The translations under genes were made by a program, and so were the position numbers. 64,000 nt of DNA from Nemania diffusa. Its lineage: Eukaryota; Ascomycota; Sordariomycetes; Xylariales; Xylariaceae. Every line of letters starts with the position of its first letter. Positions within the stretch are counted from its first letter, which is position 1. The notes under the pieces are model-generated. The model did no database searches and was not told where the DNA came from. It worked only from the letters and a program-made list of their open reading frames with translations. The stretch covers positions 1,488,001 through 1,552,000 of the forward strand of contig JBBPUQ010000005.1 of assembly GCA_038501195.1 (NCBI GenBank), written 5' to 3'. Positions 47,351 to 56,407 of this stretch are shown here, piece by piece.

Positions 47351-47501
47351 TGGTCAGTATGGGGGTCGAACCCATGACCTTCGCATTACTTGATACAATT
47401 GTAGTAGTATTAGTACCTGTGGTAGATTAGTATATATTTACAGGACTTGTGGGAGTTGTTGGGAAGACATACGACGCTCTAACCAACTGAGCTAACCGAC
47501 C
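47351..47501 (-). tRNA. tRNA-Ile(AAT) with canonical intron plus 56-nt spliceosomal-like insertion
   Basis: The mature parts fold as a complete cloverleaf: acceptor GGTCGGT/ACTGACC, D arm GCTC-GAGC, anticodon stem TCGTA/TGCGA, loop CTAATAA (anticodon AAT), T arm ATGGG/CCCAT. A normal ~21-nt intron follows position 37. In addition, a 56-nt segment (47417-47472) is inserted within the 5' anticodon-stem strand, after TC of TCGTA. Without it the mature sequence is identical to the gene at 48235-48329, base for base, although the canonical introns of the two copies differ at several positions. A and B boxes and a T5 terminator are intact. Whether the gene yields tRNA depends on removal of the insertion, which lies outside the site used by tRNA splicing endonuclease. 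Confidence 0.88.
47417..47472 (-). other. 56-nt spliceosomal-intron-like insertion within tRNA-Ile
   Basis: Read on the minus strand it begins GTATGT, has TACTAAT with the branch A 10 nt before the end, and ends CCACAG: size, donor, branch and acceptor of a typical intron in this genome. Exact excision joins TC to GTA and restores the anticodon stem. The GTA following the insertion is repeated at its first three bases, so a 3-bp target duplication (GTA) is possible. No sequence similarity to the other introns worked out in this window was noticed by eye. Confidence 0.75.
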
Positions 47502-48221
47502 GTGGTGGAGGAAGGGCGAGATATCTGTGTTATTTATATGCCTGGCTCTGCTTAGGTTGCAACAAGACTGTCATATATTATATAAAAGGCGCCTAGATAT
47601 CGAAGGGTAGGTACTACAAGTTTCTGCGCATTCTACTCTGCCGGGAAGAACTCTGTGGTAATAAGGCCGTTGAGAACTACCATCTGCGCTGAGATTGGCT
47701 TTGGTATGGCATCGTTGGGACAGTCCTCGACGACTACGAGCCCTCCCTAAGCATCGGCTCCAAACTCGGGCACGGAAACAACCAAGACCGATAGTAGTAG
47801 CAACTCTGATACGAAAACCTCTTCTGCCTCGCGAGCCGAGGGCACTTCGAGTAGATCAGACGAAGAAAACGACACTAGGGCGAAGGCTAGCATAGGGGTC
47901 GGTCGGAGCAGCGGTCGGCAGGGTCGTTATTATCGCCGTTATATGCCCTGCGTATAAATAATACAAACATCGCAACGCGAAGCATGTTCCATAGAACGCT
48001 CAAGGGCATGGGTACAGCGCATATTAGTATGTATTATACACATGACCAGACGTATGTATATACACCTAAAATACTAGCTAGTAGTGCCGAAATATAAGCC
48101 AGAACCACTACAAGAGCTCTTGTAAAATTAGAGATTCCGTGTTGGATCAACCGGCTTCTCCCCACAGAACTATGTCGAGTAGGGTATGGAATAAGGGAGG
48201 GTTAAAAGATGAAAAAGATTC
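47502..48221. other. Spacer between tRNA-Ile copies
   Basis: 720 bp, no gene. One 66-codon frame (47695) is unsupported. Confidence 0.45.
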
Positions 48222-48226
48222 AAAAA
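48222..48226 (-). terminator. Pol III T5 terminator of tRNA-Ile copy 2
   Basis: Five Ts on the transcribed strand, 8 nt past the discriminator base; a second T5 follows at 48212-48216. Confidence 0.6.
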
Positions 48227-48234
48227 GAAGAATC

Positions 48235-48329
48235 TGGTCAGTATGGGGGTCGAACCCATGACCTTCGCATTACTTGATACAATGGAAGCTGTATTAGTAC
48301 GACGCTCTAACCAACTGAGCTAACCGACC
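48235..48329 (-). tRNA. tRNA-Ile(AAT), copy 2
   Basis: Standard cloverleaf with anticodon AAT in loop CTAATAA and a ~21-nt intron after position 37. Acceptor GGTCGGT/ACTGACC, T arm ATGGG-TTCGACC-CCCAT. Mature sequence identical to the copy at 47351-47501 after removal of that copy's insertion. It serves as the uninterrupted reference. Confidence 0.92.
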
Positions 48330-48670
48330 ACTCGTGGTTGTTGAAGGAGGCTTGGGTAACCAGCTAGATGGTGTACAGAAAATTGTAAAACCCCTCAGTT
48401 GTTGTGCGAGCTGCCCCGCTCGTTCAAATTACGCGGTGTGGCGGTGTGGCGGTGTAGTGGCACAGAGTCAAGTAACTAGCCGATCCGCCTCACCTAAGCT
48501 CCGGTTTTACGCCGACAGACCCTGAAATTATATTTACGATTAAGCTTTATCGGCGTTTATTTGTTTGGATGCCGACTCTGTATTCCCTGTTGCCGCATAG
48601 GTCAACTCACCAGCTTATTCATTACCATCCCCTATCTAGCTAGGTCAACGAGGCGCATAGACGCTTTTTA

Positions 48671-50155
48671 CTAGTCCCGAAACCACGGATCATTTGCTAT
48701 GTCCTCGACCGAGGATCTTAACGAAGGTTCTAATTTCAACATTTGTCTCACGAGGTCCCCGATCTTGATCCTGTCCTCCTTCGTGAGTTCGCAGCGTCGG
48801 TCTTCGTAGAGATATACTTCTTCCAGCCACTCTTGCAACGTAATAGAAGGGCCGTCATTATCATCAGGCGATTTTTTCTTCATATCTTGCCATTTCTCTT
48901 CCCATCTTCTAGGTAGTTTGTCGCCCGCGAACTCAATCATTTGTGGAATTAAAGTAGGAGGAGTAACCATGCAGTTATCAAAGGGTGGCTGGCCGGTGAA
49001 TAACTCAAAGAGCTAGATTTGCCAATTAGTACACCTAACCACTACTCTAGAGTAATGGCATACATACCAAGCAACCCACACTCCACAAGTCGGCTCGACG
49101 ATCTATAGGATCTCCAAATAAGGCTTCTGGGGCCCTTAGTACAAGAGGAGTGTGCAATGTATCTGGCGCTTGATCTTCGGTAAATGACTCCCCAAAGTCA
49201 ATGATTTTAGCAATAGGAAAAGGTGGTAGTCTCTTGAAGATATCCTTTTTTGTGAATGTAGTTGGCCAGACAAGGTAAGGCGGCACATGACTTGACACCA
49301 TTGAACCGTCGAGGCTCTTCACCAACCCGGTTTCAGGCTGTCCGAGCATACGTAGAAACTCGTCCTCGGTTAGAGAATCGACATTTGGTATTGCGAATGC
49401 TATATTTCGAGTGTGAATATCTTGAAAGGGGGCGTTAGCTATACTGACTGGAATACTCTTGCTCCGTACTACTAACTTACCCCCATGTCCGATCTTCTGT
49501 TGGGCAAGAAAATCGATGGCTACTAAGGCCTGGTGCGCAGTGGATTTGGCCAGTGACGCAGGAAGTCTTTCGTCCTGGTAGGTAGACTCGATGACTTGTG
49601 GTACGCTAGGCCCTAGTAATTCTAAAACAAGGCATTGATGTCGGCCATTAGGTCCTTCAATATTAAACCAGTCGAAAAACTGGACAATATGTTGTTGTCC
49701 AGGGTGGGTATCCCTTGGAAGAGAGGAAATCGATTGCAAGATCTGGACCTCACGACTATCCTCCTTCTCTGCCACAGAAATCTTGACCGCGACGTATCGT
49801 TGGTCCCTACAGATTCATCAGCTAACGCATGAAGACGGGGTTCTCATTGTATGACTTCTCTTGCTTACATCCGGTCGCGAGCGGCCCAGGTAGTAGAGTA
49901 GCCGCCCCATCCGACTTTGTGAAGGATCTTGTATCTCCCATTCTTAAGCTGATCACCAAGTTTGATAGGATGATAACCACCAGGTTGATACCGATAGATA
50001 GGCTCAGCATTAACACTACAGATGTGACTCTGTACTGCCATTTGAGAAATGCATTGGTGGTGATGGCCAGATAGGGGGGCGATTGGCGCCGCTATTAACC
50101 GGGGCCTAGGAATAGAAATAACGGCCGTCTGCGAGACCCTACGTAATATGAACAT
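48671..50155 (-). CDS. SRPK-like serine/threonine protein kinase
   Basis: Four exons: 50155-49869, 49806-49481, 49420-49068, 49012-48671; 435 residues, shorter than classic SRPKs. The N-terminus leads to YRYQPGGYHPIKLGD and GRYKILHKVGWGGYSTTW (glycine loop), the SRPK family start; RYVAVKI gives the ATP lysine. Removing the 60-nt in-frame intron 49421-49480 (donor GTAAGT) creates GHGDIHTRN, the catalytic loop; read unspliced, the motif is broken. Later IIDFGES (DFG), RAPEALFG (APE) and DLWSVGCL. Compared with HRDLKPEN the catalytic Asp and Asn are kept but Lys is His, as in the expanded fungal SRPK-like group. Start may instead be the internal Met before AVQSHI, since the first ~38 residues are not kinase-like. 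Natural substrate unknown; splicing-factor phosphorylation is not implied. Confidence 0.87.
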
Positions 50156-51587
50156 ACTATTGATATTTTCGCAGCTATATCAGAATGTAGTACGTTATTT
50201 ATTTAGGATCCGGAGGTTAAAGACGATAGATTTCTCTCTCTAGCCTGGAGAAGTAGAAGCGTTGTGCATCTTAAAAAGGAGAGCTTGTTTAGGTACTTTT
50301 TATTCCCTACACACGCCAATTAACACCACTATTTACATATCACGTGGTACCTAATTAGTGACATTATATTTTAGGCATGATAGGTAAGTAAGAGGTAGGT
50401 AGCTAAGACATGAGTACCAGTGTGGGGGGTACGAGATGTGCTGTACGACCAGGACCCTCCTTACATATCAGTTTAATAGCTACTGTCTATTGGCTAATAT
50501 CTGGTCTGGCAGTTAAGCAGCTAGTAGTTTAATAAATTTGTTGGAATTTATTAGGGATATTGTTGCTCTAGAGGTCAATTTCCCAAAGAGAAGACTTGGA
50601 ATCGAGTGAGGTGGTCCTTGACTCTGTGGCATGACCAAGATATTTCTCCTCCCTGTTTCGAAATGTGCCAAGGGAATACCATTTCAACCAAAGAAGCCAG
50701 CGAGTCGCACCATCTAGGGGCAGCTAGACTTATTATAACTCGAGTCTATAGTGTAGACAGGTAATTACGGGGTTAGGTGATAAAATGACCAGACCATATA
50801 GAGTGGTTATATCTATAGATTTAGCTATATATAAAGGATGTTCAGTCCCTCCTATAAATCTAGAAGGCCAGGAATAAATTGATCTTTCTATTGGGCCCTA
50901 TACTACACCCTTCTCCCCAGCTGCTACAAGACTTCTATTCACCCTGTGACCTTCTCCTGACATACGGTTTATGGTTCCTGACTGAAATGATCACAGGAAC
51001 CCTTCTCATACAAGGTCGACAGATGATCAAATGAAGGAAAACAAGTCCCAGGTAGTGCACATATATCATACTAAAAGTGGAACCTATACAGCTCATATTC
51101 TTTATTCAGAAAGGAGAAGAAAAACTAGTAGTAACTGATAAATGTAACGCAGGTGTAATGAAATAAGATAGTCAAGGCTAATGTATAGCCTATTTAAGGA
51201 ATACTACAGGATGAACTTAATGAATACAGGCTTATAAAGCTATTGATTATTTATTATGAAATAGTAATGAAATCAAGGTACTTTCTTCTATATTGTTAAA
51301 CTATTAAGTCTTCTCAATGTCAAAGCAACAAGTGACTAAGGCTCTTGTCACAGAACTAGACCTCAAGGAAATCAGGACTATATGGTACGGGTCTCATATA
51401 AGGTAGCATAGTCAATCCTGTCACCTCAAACTTCTCACCCTCTGCAATAACAAAGTCATTTCTGATGTTACCAGTAGTCTGAATGTGACATATCTAAGCT
51501 TGAAAGCCAGTGCTCAATGTGGTTAGATACACGGTGTTCCGACAACCCCATCGTTGTGATATGAGATATCCTCGACACCCACCCATC
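50156..51587. other. AT-rich gene-free DNA
   Basis: 1.4 kb of AT-rich sequence with frequent stops in all frames. No terminal repeats or recognisable transposase/reverse-transcriptase words. Could be a decayed, RIP-affected element, but nothing in it proves that. Confidence 0.4.
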
Positions 51588-51687
51588 GGTCCCATAGCTC
51601 AGTTGGTCAGAGCGTCGTACTAATATTATAACTACAATTGTAACATGAGTAATGCGAAGGCCGTGAGTTCAAGCCTCACTGGGACCA
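51588..51687 (+). tRNA. tRNA-Ile(AAT), distinct body, with intron
   Basis: Acceptor GGTCCCA/TGGGACC, D arm GCTC-GAGC, anticodon stem TCGTA/TGCGA with loop CTAATAA (AAT), T arm GTGAG-TTCAAGC-CTCAC. An intron of about 26 nt follows position 37. T5 terminator at 51697-51701. Same anticodon arm as the two copies at 47-48 kb but different acceptor and T arms, and opposite strand. Confidence 0.9.
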
Positions 51688-52507
51688 TCGGTGTTCTTTT
51701 TCTTTATTTTACCCTACAATAGTTGGCGTAAGGATTCCTAAGGATGAATAATGGCAGTGAAAGAAACGGTGTTGCCTTACTACTTCATTTTAGTTAGTAA
51801 CCTATGATATACAAAACAACTAAAGCCTAATATCGTGAGTGTAAGAAAATATAAACGCATGAATGGCTCTATTCCTACCAATATCAGTGCTCGCTTCCCC
51901 GAGGTTGGCGGCGCTACTGGCAAAAGGGGGTGAGACTGCCATCCTAAGAAGGCAACTAATCAGTGTGAGGAGTTTAACCAGATAGGTAAGTATAAAAGTT
52001 TTTATTGTAATTATGCCTTTAAAAAGGGTCAAATTGGCTGTGGAACATCTCAAGTTCTAAGGAAAGATATATTCGACTAAGCACACTAAATATGACTATC
52101 CCATAATACGTCACTATAAGATGGCTTTTAATATGGTGCATTGTAAGCCTCGAGGATTAATATCATCAATCCACGAGCTCTTCTAGCAAGCTAAGAATGA
52201 GTACTAATTTTATAAGTAGGTACGCATAGCGGTTCTATCTAATACAAACACTCTTAGGGGACTATTAATCAGATGGGCTTGTTAGCTTGTCTACGATCTG
52301 TACTAACTATATAAAAAACAATGTGCTTTTCATTCTCAATATATAGTAGTTGTTATCATTACAAGTGAAAGAGAGTGCGGAGTATTCATCTCCCAATTTC
52401 GTATCTACCCGTAGACGTCCATACCACGCATGCCTTTCGCGTCGCATCCCAACAAGTAAAGTTACCTTACTCCCACCATCTCAGAAGCAAGCGGCGTCTT
52501 CCCCCCT
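51688..52507. other. AT-rich gene-free DNA
   Basis: 820 bp, no supportable gene; continues the AT-rich character of 50-51.6 kb up to the calpain-like gene. Confidence 0.4.
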
Positions 52508-54347
52508 TTATTTAGTAACGCCCATGCAGGCGAAGTACTCCTTAAACGCGCCAACCTCAACAGCCAGCACGCCCTCGCGGTCGAGCAGCGACGCCGGGCG
52601 CCAGTACTCGGGCTCGACGCGCGTCAGGATGCCCGGGTAGCTCGTGAGGCCGTGCGGCTCGGTGACGCCCCAGGGGTTGCGCAAGATGACATACTGACGA
52701 TCCCCCTGGCCGACCGAGGACCACCCGAGCACCGAGTAGGCGTGGTTCGCCGCGAGGTTGCACCCGCGGTACGTGCCGCCGTCGGTGGCGTGCGTCCACG
52801 CCACCATGGGGCAGATGGTGCGCTGGTTCACGCTGCAGCCGCGCACGAGCCCGATGAGCTCCGCCGCGCCGCGCGAGGAGGTGAAGTAGTACTGCGGCTC
52901 GCGCCCGTTGAGCTGCGCCATCGCCTTCACCGGGTCGCCGTTGTGCGTCTGCGTCACGTCCACGTACTGGCTGTTGCTGCCACCGCCGACGACGCTCCTA
53001 TTGTGCTGCTTGTTCTCCTGGCCGCCGCTGATCCACTTCGCGAAGGCCTTCTCGTACAGCGCCGGCCAGAGCGCCATGCCGTCGCTCGAGCGGCAGTACA
53101 CGAAGTCCTCGCTCGAGTTGTTCACGGGCACGCGGTAGTCGACCTCGACCGTCTGCGTCTTGTTGTTGTTGCGCCCGCCCTGGTCGTAAAACTTGGCGCT
53201 GAAGCGGTGCCGCTGGTGCTGGCGGCCCTCGTCGTCGTTGTCGCCGCCGCCGCCGGGGCCGTAGTGGTGGCGCCCCCGCGCCTGCAGGTTCGTGTTGCGG
53301 TTGAGCGCCGCCGGGTCCGCCCAGTATACGGAGAACAGCGCGGCGACAAACCAGCTGTTCGCCGTGGCGCCCTGGATCGGGTCGTCGAATTTGCGCACCG
53401 CCTGGTATTCGCGGGACCCGCCGTAGTCGAAGAGCGTGTTGTAGTCGGAGATCATTCCTCGTCGCATGTTGCGCATTATGAGGACCTCGCGGGCATCGCG
53501 CCAGGAGCTGTTTGGGGGCGTGAACGAATCCTTCTGTCGGTTATCACGTCGGAAGGGTAGGCAGATGTCATTGATCGTCTGCGTCACCTCTCGATTGCCC
53601 ACCGTTTGAGCGATAGTATTAGCATGCAAGACGAGGTGTAGCTTATTGTTTAGGATACCGGCTCGCTTGATGCGGATATTGCCCATCTCCTTCATGCCGA
53701 TGTCCTCGAGATCGCCGAGCCTTTCTAAACGGCTCAGGTCCGGAGTGACCAGACTATAATAAAAATCAGTTGTTAGAAAGTTATCGTTTATAGATCATAG
53801 TGGCCACATGATTCACTCTTGGGGGCGTTATGAGCAAGTGAGAGAAAGGTCTTTGCTAAAATGGAGAATAGGGGAAACTCGGGAATGCATACTCCTTCTC
53901 CTTCAAGATCTTCGTCTCCCCTTCCTCAAGTTCTTCTGCCGTGCGCTCCTCCTTGTTCAGCTTTAGACCGGCGTAAAGGACCGAGTGGTACTTCATGTCG
54001 AAAAGTTCCTCATAGTCGGTTTGGAGAGTATCCTGGACGATTCGGATCGCAGTGATGGATTAGCGATCAATCTTATGTCCGATCATGTTCTCGGCTAGAG
54101 CAAATGGGTTGATACAGCCAACAGAGACATCATCTGGTCTGGGGTCTGGGTTTGGCTCGTCCTGTTTCTTCGAGCGACATACGCGAATATCGCTCAGATC
54201 ATCGTACCCCTCCGAGGCTGGACGAGAAGGCAGAGAATTTCGTTCCAGTCGCCTTCCTGTAAGTGCCTCAAAAAGCACATATGGGTCAAGGGATCCAGAA
54301 TGGGGGCCGTTGACAGGAGTTTCGGAACGCGAGCTGTATGAAACCAT
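52508..54347 (-). pseudogene. Calpain-like protein with premature stop and Cys-to-Ser active site
   Basis: Two exons, 54347-53893 and 53753-52508, joined in phase by an intron with donor GTATGC and acceptor ATTATAG. The frame of exon 1 is interrupted by TAA at 54062-54060, yet stays open and protein-like on both sides (MIGHKID before, TAIRIVQDTLQTDYEELFD after), so the stop looks like a nonsense mutation or sequence error rather than the true end. The second exon has a calpain-type core: IQGATANSWFVAALFSVYWADP where calpains have GDCWFLAAL, then NHAYSVLGW (catalytic His) and LRNPWG (Asn). The nucleophile Cys is Ser (AGC, 53356-53354). An Asp/Gln/Gly-rich insert is encoded around 53170-53290. 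Even if translated it is unlikely to be a normal cysteine protease. Translation could start inside exon 1 after the stop. Confidence 0.7.
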
Positions 54348-55765
54348 CTTGGTGATATGAGATTGGAATTATTAGATCGGCTATAGTGGTGATTGGATAG
54401 TATCTAGTAGCGATGACTAACAGGGAAGTGTTAAGGATCGAGAAGATAAAATGGCTAAATCAAGAACGACCAGCGCTTTTTATAATATAAAATTGTCACT
54501 CCTTTCTATTTTGGATAAGTCGACATAGCCGCCCGTTCCGTTCTCCTGACCTCACGGGTTCTAGCTGCAACTGCTCTTACTCAGACGTAGACTCAAAGGT
54601 GAGCTCTTGGCTAAAGGAAGTCACATATTCCTTACCGCGCTCGCATGATATGTTCCACGATAGAAGTTCGCTGTTGTAGGTTTTCCGTTCTGCCCGATTG
54701 AAGTTTCCGTTATTACCCCTGAGTCCAGCAGATGACATGAAAGCTCATTTAGTCATATTAATCATACAACGTTGATACTTAATGAAGTTTATTGGCATTA
54801 ATAATGCCGTTGAACAACCTCGAGAGACTATACATGCCTGCCGTTCAGAGACTCAGAGTGTCGCATGGGCCTGTCGAATGCTTGATGGGATTGCCTTGCC
54901 ACTGCATATACGCCCGTCATCCGGACTTCGAGATGTCAAATCTTAAAATTCGAGTAAGCTAAGGTTCTGTCAAAAAGTTGGGGTTTCAGGGGGATTATAC
55001 TTCCCAAATGCAGGCGTCTATAGGGGTGTTCTCCTAGAGCTCGGCTGATTTCTTTTCCTTCATGCTGGGTGAAAATAGACTCTCCCTGCCAGGGCGAAAG
55101 CATCTAGCCTGTCAGCCTTCGCAGAGACGGGTGGTTGTAGTTCAAAGTAAGCTATTGGAAGCCCTCAATATCTTGTTATATAGCTAACATGTATTCTCTA
55201 ATAGCAGCCTCGCTCATAGCACACTGCCAGAGATGACGCCGTGTGGGTGGTGTCCCTTCTATTAAGATATCCCTGTGGTCTAGAGTAGTCGATACAGCAA
55301 GCGCTGCACGCTGTAGCCTATCCGAACTCTATCCATCATGACAGACAATTATCCTAGGATTGGGGCTGTTTGCTGCCGGGGGCCTAAGCTATAAGGTCTT
55401 GCTCTGCTTGGAGCAAGGTATATAAGTACAGAGGCGGGCCAGTGCATTTAGACAATGACCTCATAGTGACTGCGAGGTCCTTACTCCTATACATAGGTAC
55501 ATTTGACTCTATTAGAACTCACCAATGAGTGCCACAAGGTTAGCAACACTAGACTATATTGCAAATAACGTGTGCTGACATACCAGATAATAGTTTCATA
55601 ACGCACCATCGATAGCCGCATGGCATACTATTTCAATACTAGGTAATACCGCATAATCTCCAAAAATCACAGAACACCGATCACGCGTACAAAGCTAAAT
55701 GGCTGGCTACTTAGATAGTGGGTTTTATACTTATCTAAAAGAATCATGAAAAATGGTGGAAAAAG
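54348..55765. other. Intergenic, no gene seen
   Basis: 1.4 kb between the calpain-like gene and the tRNA pair. No ORF track support, no repeats noticed. Confidence 0.45.
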
Positions 55766-55772
55766 AAAAAAA
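55766..55772 (-). terminator. Pol III T7 terminator after tRNA-Leu
   Basis: Seven Ts on the transcribed strand 4 nt beyond the tRNA-Leu discriminator. It is the first T-run after both tRNA-Ala and tRNA-Leu. Confidence 0.65.
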
Positions 55773-55776
55773 GATT

Positions 55777-55889
55777 TGAGAGCTGCAGGATTCGAACCTG
55801 CGCGGTTTCCCACCGCGGGTTTACGGTAGACCGGGATAAATCCTGGTGATTACCTAAACACGGCGCCTTAACCACTCGGCCAAACTCCC
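55777..55889 (-). tRNA. tRNA-Leu(TAG) with ~34-nt intron
   Basis: Class II tRNA: acceptor GGGAGTT/AGCTCTC, D arm GCC-GGC, anticodon stem CCGTG/CGCGG, loop TTTAGG+C with anticodon TAG, long variable arm, T arm GCAGG-TTCGAAT-CCTGC. The intron of about 34 nt after position 37 can pair TTTA-GGTA of the anticodon region with TACC-TAAA near its 3' end, as expected for endonuclease recognition. Begins 52 bp after tRNA-Ala on the same strand. Confidence 0.87.
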
Positions 55890-55919
55890 GTAGAGATGAT
55901 GTTGGATATGGTATCAATA

Positions 55920-55936
55920 GGAGGAATTGAACCTCC
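55920..55936 (-). other. Isolated tRNA T-arm relic
   Basis: On the minus strand GGAGG-TTCAATT-CCTCC forms a perfect 5-bp T stem with 7-nt TTCAATT loop. No D or anticodon arm accompanies it; it lies between tRNA-Ala and tRNA-Leu. Probably the 3' remnant of a third tRNA gene. Confidence 0.5.
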
Positions 55937-55941
55937 AGCGA

Positions 55942-56013
55942 TGGACTCGCGGGGAATCGAACCCCGGACCACTCCCATGCTAAGGGAGTATTATACCACT
56001 AAACCACAAGCCC
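55942..56013 (-). tRNA. tRNA-Ala(AGC)
   Basis: 72-nt intronless tRNA: acceptor GGGCTTG/CGAGTCC, anticodon stem CTCCC/GGGAG with loop TTAGCAT (anticodon AGC), T arm CGGGG-TTCGATT-CCCCG, discriminator A. The D/anticodon region resembles tRNA-Gly wording but the anticodon is Ala. There is no run of four Ts before the next tRNA on the strand. Confidence 0.87.
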
Positions 56014-56407
56014 CGAGAAGTATTGAGCTTCTTGTATGGATTCGCCGCTCGCTAAAATAGTACGTGTTACTCTCGTGAGTCGGAGGCTGTGGATAGAGTC
56101 TATCTAGTGTGATATTACTAGGGCGGGTAGAGGCGGGTGACTATTCTGTAACAGTATGCGTAGTGGATAGACAGATGCCAGACTAAACGCTACTGTGGGG
56201 AACACAACCGCATCTCTAGCCTCTATCTAGTCTAGTCCAGGAACTGTCTCGAGAGCAATCAGGTTGGGAACCCAAAATTCTCCTCGAATACAGCTGTTTA
56301 AGATAACCTACGAGATAGAATGAATGGGCCCAATTTGTAGATCAGCTACTGTGTCCCCCGCGCGAACGAAGACGGGTTCCTAGCTACACATAACCCAAAC
56401 TAAATGG
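56014..56407. other. Spacer, nothing seen
   Basis: Short region between tRNA-Ala and the F-box-like gene; no feature recognised. Confidence 0.4.

Noticed and set aside
48434..48460. GCGGTGTGG tandem triplet
   Set aside because: Only about three copies of a 9-bp unit; too short to call more than a local slippage repeat.
52652..53560. 302-codon plus-strand ORF opposite the calpain-like gene
   Set aside because: Arg/Val/Ala-rich antisense frame; the minus strand carries the calpain motifs.
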